From: Bermanella marisrubri
GTDB taxonomy: Bacteria; Pseudomonadota; Gammaproteobacteria; Pseudomonadales; Oceanobacteraceae
DNA length: 64,000 nt
Direction: 5' to 3'
Assembly: GCF_012295615.1 (NCBI RefSeq)
Contig: NZ_CP051183.1
Location: 1,949,001 to 2,013,000, forward strand
How positions within the stretch are numbered: the first letter of the stretch is position 1; each line of letters begins with the position of its first letter. This document shows, in pieces, positions 49,789 through 60,299 of this stretch. A program made the position numbers and the translations under genes. Below the pieces are notes generated by a model that saw nothing but the letters and a program-made list of their open reading frames with translations, was not told the DNA's origin and made no database searches.

Positions 49789-49812
49789 TAAAGGGGCTAA
49801 AAAGCCCCTTTA
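49789..49812 (-). terminator. Weak terminator/attenuator between sdhB and sucA
   Basis: TAAAGGGGCT (49789-49798) pairs perfectly with AGCCCCTTTA (49803-49812). The minus-strand tail is TTTATTG, a poor T-run, so partial read-through into sucA is likely. It lies 4 bases after the sdhB stop. Confidence 0.7.
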
Positions 49813-49816
49813 TTGT

Positions 49817-50521
49817 TTAGATCTCACGCGACAATAACATGCTGCGGATATGACCAATTGCACGAGTTGGGTTCAACCCTTTTGGACATACATTCACACA
49901 GTTCATGATGCCCCGGCAGCGGAATACGCTGAATGGGTCATCAAGATCAGCGAGTCGATCTTGAGTGGCTGTGTCTCGACTATCCGCCAAGAAGCGGTAC
50001 GCCTGCAACAAGCCAGCTGGCCCGATAAATTTATCGGGATTCCACCAGAATGAAGGACAAGAGGTAGAACAACATGCACATAGGATACACTCGTACAGAC
50101 CATCTAGCTTGGCGCGGTCTTCTGGAGACTGCAAACGCTCGATAGCTGGAGCAGGTGTATTATTCTGCAGGAATGGCTTCACCTTCTCGAACTGTTGGTA
50201 GAACAAACTCATGTCGATCACGAGGTCACGGATAACCGGTAGACCTGGCAATGGACGAAGAACCAGCTTATTGCCTTTTGCACCTTCCGAAATCGGTGTA
50301 ATACAGGCTAGGCCGTTCTTACCTGAGATGTTCATACCGTCTGAACCACACACACCTTCACGGCATGAGCGACGGTAAGCGATTGATGGATCTTGTTCTT
50401 TGATCAAGTTCAAAACATCAAGAACCATCAAATCTTTGCCTTCAGGAATATCTACTTCGTAGTCCTGCATGTAAGGCGCAGAGTCTTTTTCTGGATTGTA
50501 ACGATATACGCTAACTAACAT
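49817..50521 (-). CDS. sdhB: Succinate dehydrogenase iron-sulfur subunit
   Basis: 234 residues. The [2Fe-2S] site is SCREGVCGSDGMNISGKNGL, followed by a Cys. [4Fe-4S] and [3Fe-4S] ligands are in CILCACCSTSCPSFW and CRGIMNCVNVCPKGLNP. It carries electrons from SdhA to quinone at the inner membrane. It starts 18 bases after sdhA. Confidence 0.97.
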   Translation of the reverse strand: MLVSVYRYNPEKDSAPYMQDYEVDIPEGKDLMVLDVLNLIKEQDPSIAYRRSCREGVCGSDGMNISGKNGLACITPISEGAKGNKLVLRPLPGLPVIRDLVIDMSLFYQQFEKVKPFLQNNTPAPAIERLQSPEDRAKLDGLYECILCACCSTSCPSFWWNPDKFIGPAGLLQAYRFLADSRDTATQDRLADLDDPFSVFRCRGIMNCVNVCPKGLNPTRAIGHIRSMLLSREI

Positions 50522-50539
50522 ATTCTCTCTCCCCCACTC

Positions 50540-52315
50540 TTAATATTTACGTTCTTTAGGTGGGAACGGGTCCATTGTCTTCGGCGCAAAGTTAACGGCA
50601 CGCTTGCCGATAGTCTTGGTTTGCGGGAAGTACAATGAGTGACATAACCAGTTTTCGTCATCACGCTCAGTAAAGTCGTTACGAGCATGGGCACCACGAG
50701 ACTCTTTACGCTCTTCAGCAGCAATCGCAGTTGCAAGCGCTACTTCGTATAGGTTCTCAAGCTCAAGAGCTTCGATACGAGCAGTGTTAAAGGCGTCCGA
50801 CTTATCTTCTAAGTGTACGTTCTTAACGCGTTCGCCGATCTCTTTTAGCATATCTAAACCTTTCTGCATCGCTTCACCTTCACGGAATACACCGAAGTAA
50901 AGCTGCATGGTTTTTTGTAGGTCTGCACGAACTTCCGCTACTTTCTCACCAGAAGTTGAATTATTTAGACGCTCAAGACGGGCCATTGCGCGCTCGATAT
51001 CTTCGTCGCGTGCATCAACGCTATCAAAGCCTTCCTTGAAGCTCTGCTCGATTTGTAAACCACAAGCACGACCAAATACAACAAGGTCAAGTAGTGAGTT
51101 ACCACCAAGACGGTTTGCACCGTGTACAGATACACAAGCGGCTTCACCCGCTGCGTATAGACCGTCAACGATCTTATCGTTGCCGTTCTCGTCGATAGTG
51201 ATCGCTTGGCCGCCGATGTTTGTCGGAACACCACCCATCATATAGTGACAAGTTGGTACTACAGGGATCGGCGCTTTAACTGGATCCACGTGAGCAAATG
51301 TACGAGAAAGCTCAAGGATACCAGGTAGTTTAGCGTTTAGTGTTTCTTCGCCTAAGTGATCAAGCTTCAAGAACACGTGATCGCCCTCAGGACCACAGCC
51401 ACGGCCTTCAAGAATTTCCATAACCATGGAGCGTGCTACAACGTCACGACCAGCAAGGTCTTTGGCGTTTGGAGCATAGCGTTCCATGAAGCGTTCGCCG
51501 TCTTTATTGATTAGGTAACCACCCTCACCACGACAACCTTCTGTTACCAGAGTACCGGCACCGTGAATACCTGTTGGGTGGAACTGCCACATTTCCATAT
51601 CTTGAGCTGGCACGCCTGCGCGTAGAGCCATACCCATACCGTCACCCGTATTGATCAAAGCGTTTGTCGTAGATTGATAGATACGACCCGCACCACCTGT
51701 TGCAAGCACAGTGGCTTTCGCTTTGATGTATACGACTTCACCGGTCTCGATACAAATAGAGATAGCACCAGCGATCTGATCGTTTTCGTTTTTAACGAGA
51801 TCAACGGCATACCACTCATTAAGGAAAGTAGTACCGCCTTTCAGGTTACCTTGGTACAACGCGTGAAGCAGTGCGTGACCAGTACGGTCTGCCGCAGCAC
51901 AAGTACGCGCAGCCTGACCACCTTCACCGAAATTCTTAGACTGACCACCGAAAGGACGCTGGTAGATACGACCTTCTTCGGTACGAGAGAACGGAAGACC
52001 CATGTGGTCTAGCTCGAATACCGCTTGTGGACCAACTTTACACATGTATTCGATCGCGTCTTGGTCGCCGATGTAGTCGGAACCTTTAACGGTGTCATAC
52101 ATGTGCCAACGCCAATCATCATTAGGATCGTCAGAAGCGATTGCACAAGTGATACCGCCCTGTGCAGAAACTGTGTGAGAACGAGTTGGAAAAACCTTGG
52201 TGACACATGCGGTTTTAATTCCAGCCTCAGTAAGCTGGAGCGCAGCACGCATACCAGCACCACCACCACCGATTACGATGGCGTCAAAACTCATTGTACG
52301 GATTTTATTGGCCAT
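50540..52315 (-). CDS. sdhA: Succinate dehydrogenase flavoprotein subunit
   Basis: 591 residues. FAD motif [17 protein letters not shown], covalent-FAD His in [11 protein letters not shown], and the active-site Arg/His region [21 protein letters not shown]. It oxidises succinate to fumarate. It follows sdhD by 3 bases, in the usual CDAB order. Confidence 0.97.
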   Translation of the reverse strand: MANKIRTMSFDAIVIGGGGAGMRAALQLTEAGIKTACVTKVFPTRSHTVSAQGGITCAIASDDPNDDWRWHMYDTVKGSDYIGDQDAIEYMCKVGPQAVFELDHMGLPFSRTEEGRIYQRPFGGQSKNFGEGGQAARTCAAADRTGHALLHALYQGNLKGGTTFLNEWYAVDLVKNENDQIAGAISICIETGEVVYIKAKATVLATGGAGRIYQSTTNALINTGDGMGMALRAGVPAQDMEMWQFHPTGIHGAGTLVTEGCRGEGGYLINKDGERFMERYAPNAKDLAGRDVVARSMVMEILEGRGCGPEGDHVFLKLDHLGEETLNAKLPGILELSRTFAHVDPVKAPIPVVPTCHYMMGGVPTNIGGQAITIDENGNDKIVDGLYAAGEAACVSVHGANRLGGNSLLDLVVFGRACGLQIEQSFKEGFDSVDARDEDIERAMARLERLNNSTSGEKVAEVRADLQKTMQLYFGVFREGEAMQKGLDMLKEIGERVKNVHLEDKSDAFNTARIEALELENLYEVALATAIAAEERKESRGAHARNDFTERDDENWLCHSLYFPQTKTIGKRAVNFAPKTMDPFPPKERKY

Positions 52316-52318
52316 TAC

Positions 52319-52672
52319 TTATACACCCCAAATAATCTCAATGCCCCAAACCAAGTAGACAAACAATGCTAAGAAACACGCTACTTGAAAAACAAAGCGG
52401 ATGGAGACGGGTTTAAAATAGTCAGTTGCAACTGTCCACATACCGATCCATGCGTGAGCAACTGTCGAAATCAATGCTAGCAAGCTAAAGATACGCACAG
52501 CATTTGAAGAGAAGAACTCTTTCCACTGAGCATAATCTAGATCAGGGTTAGCCAACAAAAAGCCAACAATGAAAACAGTGTATAGCGCCAAGATAACTGC
52601 TGATACACGCTGAATCAGCCAGTCAGACAAACCACTGCGACTGAAGTTAGTAACGCTTACGCCCATACCCAA
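52319..52672 (-). CDS. sdhD: Succinate dehydrogenase membrane anchor subunit SdhD
   Basis: 117 residues from ATG 52672; a second in-frame ATG at 52666 (MGVSVTNFSRSGLSDW) matches relatives better. Three membrane helices are seen, with SGLSDWLIQRVSAV for quinone and the haem-ligand His region VAHAWIGMWTVATDY. It overlaps the end of sdhC by 10-16 bases. Confidence 0.93.
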   Translation of the reverse strand: MGMGVSVTNFSRSGLSDWLIQRVSAVILALYTVFIVGFLLANPDLDYAQWKEFFSSNAVRIFSLLALISTVAHAWIGMWTVATDYFKPVSIRFVFQVACFLALFVYLVWGIEIIWGV

Positions 52673-53034
52673 ACTCCTGCAAGTACGATTAGAAGAGCAG
52701 CCAATACGATGGTAATGATTGCACCCAACTTTCCGCCTTCTTTGGTTTCACCAATACCGAAATCCATAACCAGGTGTTTGATACCCGCTACAAAGTGGTA
52801 GGCAAGAGCCGAAAGAAGACCCCAGGTTATAAAACTGCCAAAGCCAGTCGTCATTGACTGTTTAGCTTGTGCAAAACCCTGGGCAGACTGCAATGAGTCG
52901 CTTAGGACACACAATAAAAAGATCACACCTACAAACAAAATTACGCCAGCAATACGGTGGGTAATCGAGGTTAATGCAGGAAGAGGAAAACTGATCGTTG
53001 ATAGATCAAGATTTTTTGGTCGTTGTTGATTCAC
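52657..53034 (-). CDS. sdhC: Succinate dehydrogenase cytochrome b556 subunit SdhC
   Basis: 125 residues. It starts MNQQRPKNLDLSTISFPLP, followed by the family motif SITHRIAGVILF and haem-ligand region ALAYHFVAGIKHLVMD, with three helices in all. It anchors SdhAB and binds haem b with SdhD. It is the first gene of sdhCDAB and is divergent from gltA. Confidence 0.95.
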   Translation of the reverse strand: MNQQRPKNLDLSTISFPLPALTSITHRIAGVILFVGVIFLLCVLSDSLQSAQGFAQAKQSMTTGFGSFITWGLLSALAYHFVAGIKHLVMDFGIGETKEGGKLGAIITIVLAALLIVLAGVWVWA

Positions 53035-53304
53035 GGTTCTCTACACTCTCTCTGTCGCTTCAAAATAAAGCGCGCGATTATCGTTCGGCACGAAAACTGT
53101 GCATTTTTCCTTTAGAAAATGCGCACTTACGCGCCTTTCTAGTGCCTTCGCAAACGCGCCGAATTATAGACATAGAGTTTGTCAAATACAAACAAGCACC
53201 TATGCTTTAAACAAGTAATTGCAGTGATTTACTCTCAATTACTAATAATAGATCATTCTTTAGCCAAAATAAGTAGACGATGGTCGAGATAGCATGGTCA
53301 AGAA
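53035..53304 (-). promoter_or_regulatory. sdhC upstream region
   Basis: No gene is visible. On the minus strand a perfect TATAAT (53163-53168) has a poor -35 (TTGTAT) 17 bases upstream and a TTGACA only 11 bases upstream. An inverted-repeat arm AGCCAAAATA is at 53262-53271. A transcript from there would have a ~120-base leader before sdhC. Confidence 0.5.
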
Positions 53305-53332
53305 TTGACAATCGCTATTTTGGCTCTATAGT
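53305..53332 (+). promoter_or_regulatory. Sigma-70 promoter of gltA
   Basis: A perfect TTGACA (53305-53310), 16 bases, then TATAGT (53327-53332). The leader would be about 95 bases. TATTTTGGCT (53316-53325), inside the spacer, is the exact complement of AGCCAAAATA at 53262-53271, so a protein or DNA loop could cover the promoter. Confidence 0.75.
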
Positions 53333-53433
53333 TGGCCGTCTTTGCAACGGTACAGAGTCACATTTTGACTCAGACAATTAGAAAGGGTTCTACAGAACTC
53401 GGGTATCAGAACATAGCAGATAGGAGGCCATTC

Positions 53434-54714
53434 ATGGCTGACAAAAAAGCGAAGTTAACGGTTGACGGTTTAGACGAAGCCCTAGAACTTCCCGTTTATG
53501 AGGGTACAGTTGGCCCCGACGTAATCGACGTCCGTAGCTTAGTGGCAAAAGGCAAATTCACTTACGATCCTGGTTTTGTATCTACCGCCTCTTGCGAATC
53601 AAAGATTACATATATTGATGGTGGCGCTGGTATTCTCCTTCACCGCGGCTACCCCATCGAACAACTCGCCGAAAACTCTGACTTCCTAGAAACATCTTAC
53701 CTACTTTTACACGGCGAACTTCCAACCCAAGAAGAAAAAGATAAATTCGTTAACACCATTACTCACCATACAATGGTTCACGAGCAACTAGCACAATTTT
53801 TTAAAGGTTTCCGTCGTGATGCCCACCCAATGGCCGTCATGATTGGTGTAGTTGGTGCTCTATCTGCTTTCTATCACGACTCTTTAGACATCAACGATGC
53901 ACGTCATCGTGAAATTGCAGCACATCGCCTGATCGCCAAGATGCCAACTCTGGCCGCCATGGTTTACAAGTACAACATTGGCCAGCCGTTTATGTATCCT
54001 CGTAACGACCTAGGTTACTCTGAAAACTTCCTGCACATGATGTTCAACACACCATGCGAAGAGAAAGAAGTTAACCCAGTACTTGCTCGCGCAATGGATA
54101 AAATCTTCCTGTTGCACGCAGATCACGAACAAAACGCCTCCACATCAACTGTACGTATGGCTGGCTCTACTGGCGCCAACCCATACGCATGTATCGCATC
54201 TGGTATTGCTGCACTTTGGGGCCCTGCTCACGGCGGTGCAAACGAAGCTGTACTTCGCATGCTTGATGAGATCGGTGACGAAACTCAAATCGACAAATAC
54301 CTAGCAAAAGCCAAAGACAAGAATGATCCATTCCGTCTAATGGGCTTCGGTCACCGCGTTTATAAGAGCTACGACCCTCGTGCCACTGTCATGAAAAAGA
54401 CCTGTGATGAAGTACTTGCTGAGCTAGGTCTTGAAGACGATCCACAACTTAAGATGGCTATGAAACTGGAAAAAATCGCACTTGAAGACGAATACTTCAA
54501 GTCTCGCGGTCTGTATCCAAACGTAGACTTCTACTCTGGCATCATCCTGAAAGCCATCGGCATTCCAACAGAATTGTTTACTGTTATCTTTGCCACTGGT
54601 CGTACTCCAGGTTGGATTGCACACTGGAACGAAATGCTTGCAAACGATTATCGTATTGCGCGTCCACGTCAGCTTTACACTGGCTATGCAAAACGCGATT
54701 ATCCGAAGAAGTAA
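53434..54714 (+). CDS. gltA: Citrate synthase
   Basis: 426 residues from ATG 53434 ([19 protein letters not shown]), set by AGGAGG 6 bases upstream; a longer frame starting at 53332 would begin inside the promoter. Type II hexameric citrate synthase: active-site His in [16 protein letters not shown] and [11 protein letters not shown], and Asp in YPNVDFYSG. It makes citrate from oxaloacetate and acetyl-CoA. It is monocistronic with a strong terminator. Confidence 0.97.
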   Translation: MADKKAKLTVDGLDEALELPVYEGTVGPDVIDVRSLVAKGKFTYDPGFVSTASCESKITYIDGGAGILLHRGYPIEQLAENSDFLETSYLLLHGELPTQEEKDKFVNTITHHTMVHEQLAQFFKGFRRDAHPMAVMIGVVGALSAFYHDSLDINDARHREIAAHRLIAKMPTLAAMVYKYNIGQPFMYPRNDLGYSENFLHMMFNTPCEEKEVNPVLARAMDKIFLLHADHEQNASTSTVRMAGSTGANPYACIASGIAALWGPAHGGANEAVLRMLDEIGDETQIDKYLAKAKDKNDPFRLMGFGHRVYKSYDPRATVMKKTCDEVLAELGLEDDPQLKMAMKLEKIALEDEYFKSRGLYPNVDFYSGIILKAIGIPTELFTVIFATGRTPGWIAHWNEMLANDYRIARPRQLYTGYAKRDYPKK

Positions 54715-54726
54715 TTCTTCCGATCG

Positions 54727-54757
54727 AAAAAAGCCGCTTTTTAGCGGCTTTTTTTAT
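54727..54757 (+). terminator. Intrinsic terminator of gltA
   Basis: AAAAAAGCCGCT (54727-54738) pairs with AGCGGCTTTTTT (54743-54754), ending in a T-run. It lies 12 bases after the gltA stop. Confidence 0.93.
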
Positions 54758-54801
54758 GTCTTTTTATTATTCAAGAGCAATCAAATAAAAAGGAAATAGA
54801 C

Positions 54802-55671
54802 ATGAACATCAGCTTTATCGGACTTGGAAAAATGGGCTATCCAATGGCCAAACATTTAGTTCAAGCCAATCATCAGCTAGAAGTATTCAACCGCAGCCCA
54901 AGCAAATCAGAAGACTTTAAGCGCAATTTTGAACAATGCACCATCGCAAACAGCCTTACCGATTGCGGGAAACATAGCGAAATCATAATTCTTTGTATCG
55001 GGAACGATGAAGACGTACGCAACACCCTTACCGGGAAAGATAGCCTGTACAGCAACTTAAAACCTGGCACGCTCGTAATCGACCACACCACCACCTCGGC
55101 CGAACTAGCTTGTGAGATGCAAGCAAAACTCTTAGAAAAACAGGTAGATTATGTAGACGCACCCGTATCTGGTGGCGAACAAGGTGCAATAAGTGGCCAG
55201 CTCACCATCATGTGCGGAGGCCAAGCCTTAGCAGCTGAACGCGCACAAGGGATCACACAGGCCTATAGCAAATCCTTTACCCATATGGGCCCTATTGGAA
55301 GCGGCCAACTCACCAAAATGGTCAATCAAATTTGTGTCGCCGGCCTCATTGAAGCCCTTGCTGAAGGCATTCACTTTGGCCAACAAGCTGGGCTTGATAT
55401 GGAAAAAGTCATGAAAGTGGTTGGCTCAGGTGCCGCAAGCTCTTGGCAATTACAAAACCGCTATCAAACTATGCTAGAAGACCAATACGACTTTGGGTTC
55501 GCGGTGGACCATATGCGTAAAGATCTGGAAATTTGCCTAAAAGAGGCAAAGAAGATGAACACCTCTTTACCCTCTACCGCCATGGTGGATCAACTCTATG
55601 GAGAATTACAGCAGTCTGGACATGGCCAACTAGATACATCTAGCTTACTGAAAAGACTTCAAAATAAATAA
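54802..55671 (+). CDS. Beta-hydroxyacid dehydrogenase (3-hydroxyisobutyrate dehydrogenase family)
   Basis: 289 residues with AAAAGGA before the ATG. NAD-binding FIGLGKMGYPMAKHL (~5-19), the substrate motif DAPVSGGEQGA (~114-124) and catalytic Lys region GSGQLTKMVNQ (~162-172) define the family, which includes tartronate semialdehyde and 3-hydroxyisobutyrate dehydrogenases. No valine or glyoxylate genes are adjacent, so the substrate is open. Confidence 0.9.
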   Translation: MNISFIGLGKMGYPMAKHLVQANHQLEVFNRSPSKSEDFKRNFEQCTIANSLTDCGKHSEIIILCIGNDEDVRNTLTGKDSLYSNLKPGTLVIDHTTTSAELACEMQAKLLEKQVDYVDAPVSGGEQGAISGQLTIMCGGQALAAERAQGITQAYSKSFTHMGPIGSGQLTKMVNQICVAGLIEALAEGIHFGQQAGLDMEKVMKVVGSGAASSWQLQNRYQTMLEDQYDFGFAVDHMRKDLEICLKEAKKMNTSLPSTAMVDQLYGELQQSGHGQLDTSSLLKRLQNK

Positions 55672-55776
55672 CTATAGTGACAAGGACGTCAGCGAATTTG
55701 ATTTTTAAAATGAAATTAAACAGAAAATAGCTCGATAAGCTTTTGTTAGAAAATTCACTTACTCAGAAGGAGTAAA

Positions 55777-55861
<85 letters not shown>

Positions 55862-55947
55862 ACAACAAGGGACGATCGACTTTCGTCTGATCTATAAGGT
55901 AGCTCTGACTTCTTTGCCCTTCAACACAGGGTTGGCTGGACAAGAAA

Positions 55948-56032
<85 letters not shown>

Positions 56033-56035
56033 AAA

Positions 56036-56112
56036 TGGGGTGACTGAAGGGGATCGAACCCTCGACCACAGGAATCACAATCCTGCGCTCTACCAACTGA
56101 GCTACAGTCACC
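56036..56112 (-). tRNA. tRNA-His (anticodon GUG)
   Basis: The anticodon loop is TTGTGAT, giving GUG. The extra G at -1 pairs with C73, the His identity feature. CCA is encoded. Three bases separate it from the Leu gene. Confidence 0.96.
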
Positions 56113-56138
56113 ACTATCACTACTCTCTCACCAAGGGT

Positions 56139-56215
56139 TGGCGCGCCCGACAGGAATCGAACCTGTAACCCTCGGCTTAGAAGGCCGATGCTCTATCCGA
56201 TTGAGCTACGGGCGC
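56139..56215 (-). tRNA. tRNA-Arg (anticodon UCU)
   Basis: 77 bases with CCA. The loop CTTCTAA between TCGGC and GCCGA gives anticodon UCU for AGA codons. It is the first gene of the Arg-His-Leu-Leu transcript, an order like argX-hisR-leuT of other gammaproteobacteria. Confidence 0.96.
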
Positions 56216-56307
56216 TTCGCCTATTGGCTCAGCCATTGGCTTATGCCATGCAACCGGATAAAAGCTTGGCTGCGACTTGGTGGGTAGTGCTCACCAAGTG
56301 GATGCGC

Positions 56308-56336
56308 ATATTACGGATGAGAGCCTTATGCGTCAA
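56308..56336 (-). promoter_or_regulatory. Promoter of the tRNA operon with GC-rich discriminator
   Basis: On the minus strand TTGACG (56331-56336), 17 bases, TAATAT (56308-56313), then GCGCATCC. A GC-rich discriminator is typical of stringently controlled stable-RNA promoters. It is about 93 bases upstream of tRNA-Arg; a CTTGGTG/CACCAAG hairpin lies between. Confidence 0.65.
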
Positions 56337-56463
56337 CCGTTTTTTTAAATTTTTTTATATAAAACAAGAAGTTCCATGTTTTTTACGCTTTGCTTTGTAT
56401 TCCAAGCGAACCATGCGAAAATTGCGCGATTCTTTTCCTCAATTCGTATGCAACAGGTAAAAC

Positions 56464-57321
56464 ATGACGGCAACGCTCATTGATGGCTTAGCGGTAAGCG
56501 CCTCCCTCAAACAACAAGTAGCAGATCAAATTGCACAACGCGTTGAACAAGGCAAACGTGCGCCAGGTCTTGCAGTAGTTTTAGTGGGCAGCGACCCTGC
56601 CAGTGAAGTTTACGTCGGCAAAAAACGTCAAGCCTGTGCAGCGATCGGTATTGAAAGTGTTGCGCATGACCTACCTTCAGATACCAAAGAAGATGATCTA
56701 CTAGCGCTCATTGATTCTCTAAACCAAGACGATTCCGTTGATGGTATCCTCGTTCAGCTTCCCTTACCTAAACACATTGATAGCACGAAAATTCTTGAAA
56801 GAATTGACCCAACAAAAGACGTGGATGGCTTCCACCCTTACAACGTTGGTCGCTTATCACAACGTATTCCTGTTCTGCGCTCATGTACACCTGCTGGTAT
56901 TATGACGCTGCTAAAGCACTATGATTTGAATGTGAAAGGCAAGCATGCCGTCATCGTTGGAGCATCCAACATCGTAGGTCGTCCAATGTGCATGGAATTG
57001 CTTCTGGCAGGTGCTACTACGACGGTTTGCCACCGCTTTACGGAAGACCTTGAACATCACGTTAGTCAAGCGGATCTACTGGTGGTAGCTATAGGTAAAC
57101 GTGGAATTGTGAATTCGGAATGGATAAAACCGGGCGCCATCGTTATCGACGTGGCTATGAATCGATTAGAGAATGGCAAGCTTGCCGGTGATTTAGACTT
57201 TGATACAGCCGCCAGCAAAGCCAGTTACATCACGCCGGTACCAGGTGGCGTTGGACCAATGACCGTCGCCACCCTGATGGAAAACACGCTGTATGCGTGT
57301 GAAAACTTCCACGACAAATAA
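56464..57321 (+). CDS. folD: Methylenetetrahydrofolate dehydrogenase/cyclohydrolase
   Basis: 285 residues. Catalytic Tyr/Lys in [11 protein letters not shown] (~49-59), substrate region QLPLPKHID, and signature [17 protein letters not shown], then NADP-binding [12 protein letters not shown] and [18 protein letters not shown] at the end. It interconverts one-carbon folates in the cytoplasm. It is divergent from the tRNA cluster, an arrangement also seen in pseudomonads. Confidence 0.97.
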   Translation: MTATLIDGLAVSASLKQQVADQIAQRVEQGKRAPGLAVVLVGSDPASEVYVGKKRQACAAIGIESVAHDLPSDTKEDDLLALIDSLNQDDSVDGILVQLPLPKHIDSTKILERIDPTKDVDGFHPYNVGRLSQRIPVLRSCTPAGIMTLLKHYDLNVKGKHAVIVGASNIVGRPMCMELLLAGATTTVCHRFTEDLEHHVSQADLLVVAIGKRGIVNSEWIKPGAIVIDVAMNRLENGKLAGDLDFDTAASKASYITPVPGGVGPMTVATLMENTLYACENFHDK

Positions 57322-57350
57322 ATCACTGCACGCACATCAAATTGGCAGCT

Positions 57351-58982
57351 TTAATCAACTTTAAAGCTGCCAGTGCGATCCCGCAGAATCTTAGCTTGTT
57401 TATTTAGACCATCGACTGCAGAACCAATAATACTGGTACCTTGACGACCACTCTCACTCAATTCTTTTGCCTGAGATAAATTACCATTTATTTCATCAAT
57501 AACGGATGTTTGCTCTTCAATCGCCGAAGCAATCTGCAAAATTCGATCAGTCATAGATATTAAAACTTGTGAGACATTTTCGATATCATCACGACTTTTT
57601 AATGATTGCTCTACGGTTCTATCTGCAGTTTGCCCACCCTGCTCCATTGACTCCACTGCTCGTTCAACACCATTGCGAAGCTTTTCGATTATATCGTTAA
57701 TGTCTGACGTCGTTTCCTGAGTACGACCAGCAAGACTTCTGACCTCGTCAGCCACTACTGCAAATCCGCGGCCTTGCTCCCCTGCCCTCGCTGCTTCAAT
57801 GGCAGCATTCAGCGCCAATAAATTAGTTTGTTCAGCGATTCCCTGTATCACCCCCAACATAGACTCTATGTTAGTTGTTTGTTTCTCCAACTCTTGAATA
57901 ATATCAGCCGAGTCCTGCACGCCTTTCGCCAAATTTCGAATTTCCTGCATTGCGCGCTGATACTCCGTGGCAACCTGCTTAATTAACGCATCCGCCTCCT
58001 TAGCATCAGAGGAAACCTGCTGACTATTACTTGAAACTTCTTGAATAGCTGCCCCCATCTCTTGATTGGCCGTCGAGACCATATCCATAGAATGAACATA
58101 TTGATCACTCACATCTTTCACACTAGCAACGCCTGATGCTAGGTCTTGCCCTGCATGCTCAACTTCTTGAGAGACATTTTGAGTTTGTTTGATCAAGCCA
58201 TTTAATCCGCCCATAAAGTGATTAAAACTTGTCGCCATAGAGCCAACTTCATCCTTCCCCGTCACTGGGAGTCTTTTCGTGAGATCTCCTTTACCAGATG
58301 CCAACTCATCAAGCACTGATGTCACTCTAATGAGCGGTCGTACGATGATTCGAGGGAAGAAAACGGCGATAGCCACGGTCACCGCCAGCGCCAATAACAC
58401 TAGCATCGCTGCTTTAAACATCACGATGCTTTTGGTTTCGAGAGATTTTCGCTGCAGGGAAGATGCTTTTTTACCTAATTTATCTCCTAACTTATCGAGC
58501 GTGTCGCGAATACCTTCAAATTCCTGATCAAGATAGGTAAGACTTGCCTTTTTCGCCTGCGCTTGAGTAATGGTACCTTCTGATAGATCTGTAACTAGTC
58601 CTTCAGACTTTGGCCGCCATTCACCAAATTCCTGTAGGAACTCGTTGGCCAAACCCCTGCTCTCTTGATTGACTTCCATTCGAGAGATTTGCGCAATTCT
58701 ATTGGCGACCTGATCCAGGTTCTCTTTATGTGTACCGCGAAACTGTTCAATAGACGCGCCCATTGCCATGCTGCGCTCGGCGATTTGGGCTTGATACAAA
58801 TCTCGATCCGCATTAAGAACCAATTCGATTGCTGGAATATAATTTTCATTAATTGAAGAAAAATCACTCACCAGCTTTTCAGTGGTCAGCATCAACAATG
58901 AAGACACCGCCAATAGCAAAGCACCTAAAACCGCTATTGGTACGATGAGTTTTTTTCGAAGCCCTAGATCAGCCCATTTCAT
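57351..58982 (-). CDS. Methyl-accepting chemotaxis protein, four-helix-bundle sensor
   Basis: 543 residues from ATG 58982 ([19 protein letters not shown]), set by GGGAG 7 bases upstream; the frame continues 29 residues further without such a site. TM1 is at ~11-33, a periplasmic helical 4HB-type region at ~35-185 ([17 protein letters not shown]), TM2 at ~190-212, then HAMP and signalling tip [20 protein letters not shown]. Ligand unknown. It is convergent with folD. Confidence 0.92.
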   Translation of the reverse strand: MKWADLGLRKKLIVPIAVLGALLLAVSSLLMLTTEKLVSDFSSINENYIPAIELVLNADRDLYQAQIAERSMAMGASIEQFRGTHKENLDQVANRIAQISRMEVNQESRGLANEFLQEFGEWRPKSEGLVTDLSEGTITQAQAKKASLTYLDQEFEGIRDTLDKLGDKLGKKASSLQRKSLETKSIVMFKAAMLVLLALAVTVAIAVFFPRIIVRPLIRVTSVLDELASGKGDLTKRLPVTGKDEVGSMATSFNHFMGGLNGLIKQTQNVSQEVEHAGQDLASGVASVKDVSDQYVHSMDMVSTANQEMGAAIQEVSSNSQQVSSDAKEADALIKQVATEYQRAMQEIRNLAKGVQDSADIIQELEKQTTNIESMLGVIQGIAEQTNLLALNAAIEAARAGEQGRGFAVVADEVRSLAGRTQETTSDINDIIEKLRNGVERAVESMEQGGQTADRTVEQSLKSRDDIENVSQVLISMTDRILQIASAIEEQTSVIDEINGNLSQAKELSESGRQGTSIIGSAVDGLNKQAKILRDRTGSFKVD

Positions 58983-59096
58983 GATATTCTCCCGCATGAC
59001 CTCTATAGAGCTTAGCAAGGATTCTAAAAAGTGCTTAATGTACGTTTTCGTGAGGCAGCTAATGTCCACATATCACCGCAACATGCGAAAATTACA

Positions 59097-60242
59097 TCAT
59101 CGACGAATCCCAAACCATGCAATCGCAGCGCCCAGCAACGCACTTAATGCCGCAAGTTCGAACATGCTAACACCTTGATCCCAACCCCAAACATGACCTG
59201 CAATCCAAGCGCCCAAGGCACCACCGGCTCCATACGTCACACTGGAAAAAAGCGCCTGCCCTTGGCCTTGGTGACGACCCTTGAAAAACCGATGTACGTA
59301 ATACATCGACACAGCATGCATGGTTCCGAACGTTGCGGCATGTAGTAGTTGCATAATCAGCAGCAACCACAACACATCAGAGAAGTTACCAATAAACCAC
59401 CAACGTATAGCTGCCAGCAACAAACTAACAATAAGCACGGTTTTGTAATTCACATGAGCAAACAAACGGTGAGCGACTAAAAAGATTAATACTTCTGCGA
59501 CGACACCCAACGCCCATAAAAAACCAATCATGGATTTCGAATAGCCCTGCTTTTCCAAAAACAAACTGAAAAAAGTGTAATAGGCGCCATGACTCATCTG
59601 CATCAGGAAACCAGCCAATAGGAAAGCAAACACCGCAGGATGTTTAACAAGGAATAAAAATCCATTTGTTTCATCGTGCTCGCCAACCTGAAAACGGCCC
59701 TGTACGGTGAGACTACTAACGAAAATGGCAGCCAATAGAATCAACATAAATACTGGCAAGTTTGCCACACTGATATGGTCAAACACCCAACCCAACACCA
59801 AAACAAAAACCGCAAAACCGATGGATCCCCAAATTCGAATTTTGGAGTAATGATCGGTTTGTGTTTGCAAATAATTCAGCGTAATCACTTCAAACTGAGG
59901 CAACACGGCAGCCCAGAAAAAGCCGTATCCAATCATGATTGTGGCCATAGCCATAAAGCCATCGACCCAGAAAATATTCATAAAGATTAAAAAACATACG
60001 GCAGTACCTAGACGCAGCAGCGGCATCCGCCGCCCACTCATGTCGCCTAACCAGCCCCATACGTTGGGCGCGATGATGCGCACCAAACCAAACAAGGCCA
60101 TAAGCTCGCCAATTTGTTGAGCAGTGAAGCCCCGCTCATCCAGAAAAAGGCCCCAATAAGGAGAGATGCAGCCAAGTAGTGCAAAATAGAAAAAGTAAAA
60201 AGAAGAAAGGCGCCAGTAAGGCACATTGGGAACCGTCAGCAT
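59097..60242 (-). CDS. MFS transporter, HcaT/LacY-like (MFS_1_like)
   Basis: 381 residues from ATG 60242 (MLTVPNVPYWRLSSFYFFYF); an upstream TTG at 60260 would add six residues. Twelve helices are visible, with the opening YWRLSSFYFFYFALLGCISPYWGLFL typical of 3-phenylpropionate transporter-like proteins, split here by position ~9-34. Likely a proton symporter for an aromatic acid or sugar; the substrate is unknown. It begins just below the aroC terminator. Confidence 0.82.
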   Translation of the reverse strand: MLTVPNVPYWRLSSFYFFYFALLGCISPYWGLFLDERGFTAQQIGELMALFGLVRIIAPNVWGWLGDMSGRRMPLLRLGTAVCFLIFMNIFWVDGFMAMATIMIGYGFFWAAVLPQFEVITLNYLQTQTDHYSKIRIWGSIGFAVFVLVLGWVFDHISVANLPVFMLILLAAIFVSSLTVQGRFQVGEHDETNGFLFLVKHPAVFAFLLAGFLMQMSHGAYYTFFSLFLEKQGYSKSMIGFLWALGVVAEVLIFLVAHRLFAHVNYKTVLIVSLLLAAIRWWFIGNFSDVLWLLLIMQLLHAATFGTMHAVSMYYVHRFFKGRHQGQGQALFSSVTYGAGGALGAWIAGHVWGWDQGVSMFELAALSALLGAAIAWFGIRR

Positions 60243-60263
60243 AATGATGATGATACTCAATGA

Positions 60264-60291
60264 AAAACGCCCAAATAATATTGGGCGTTTT
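60264..60291 (-). terminator. Intrinsic terminator of aroC
   Basis: AAAACGCCCAA (60264-60274) pairs perfectly with TTGGGCGTTTT (60281-60291). It lies 9 bases after the aroC stop and before the next MFS gene. Confidence 0.88.
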
Positions 60292-60299
60292 ATTATGAA

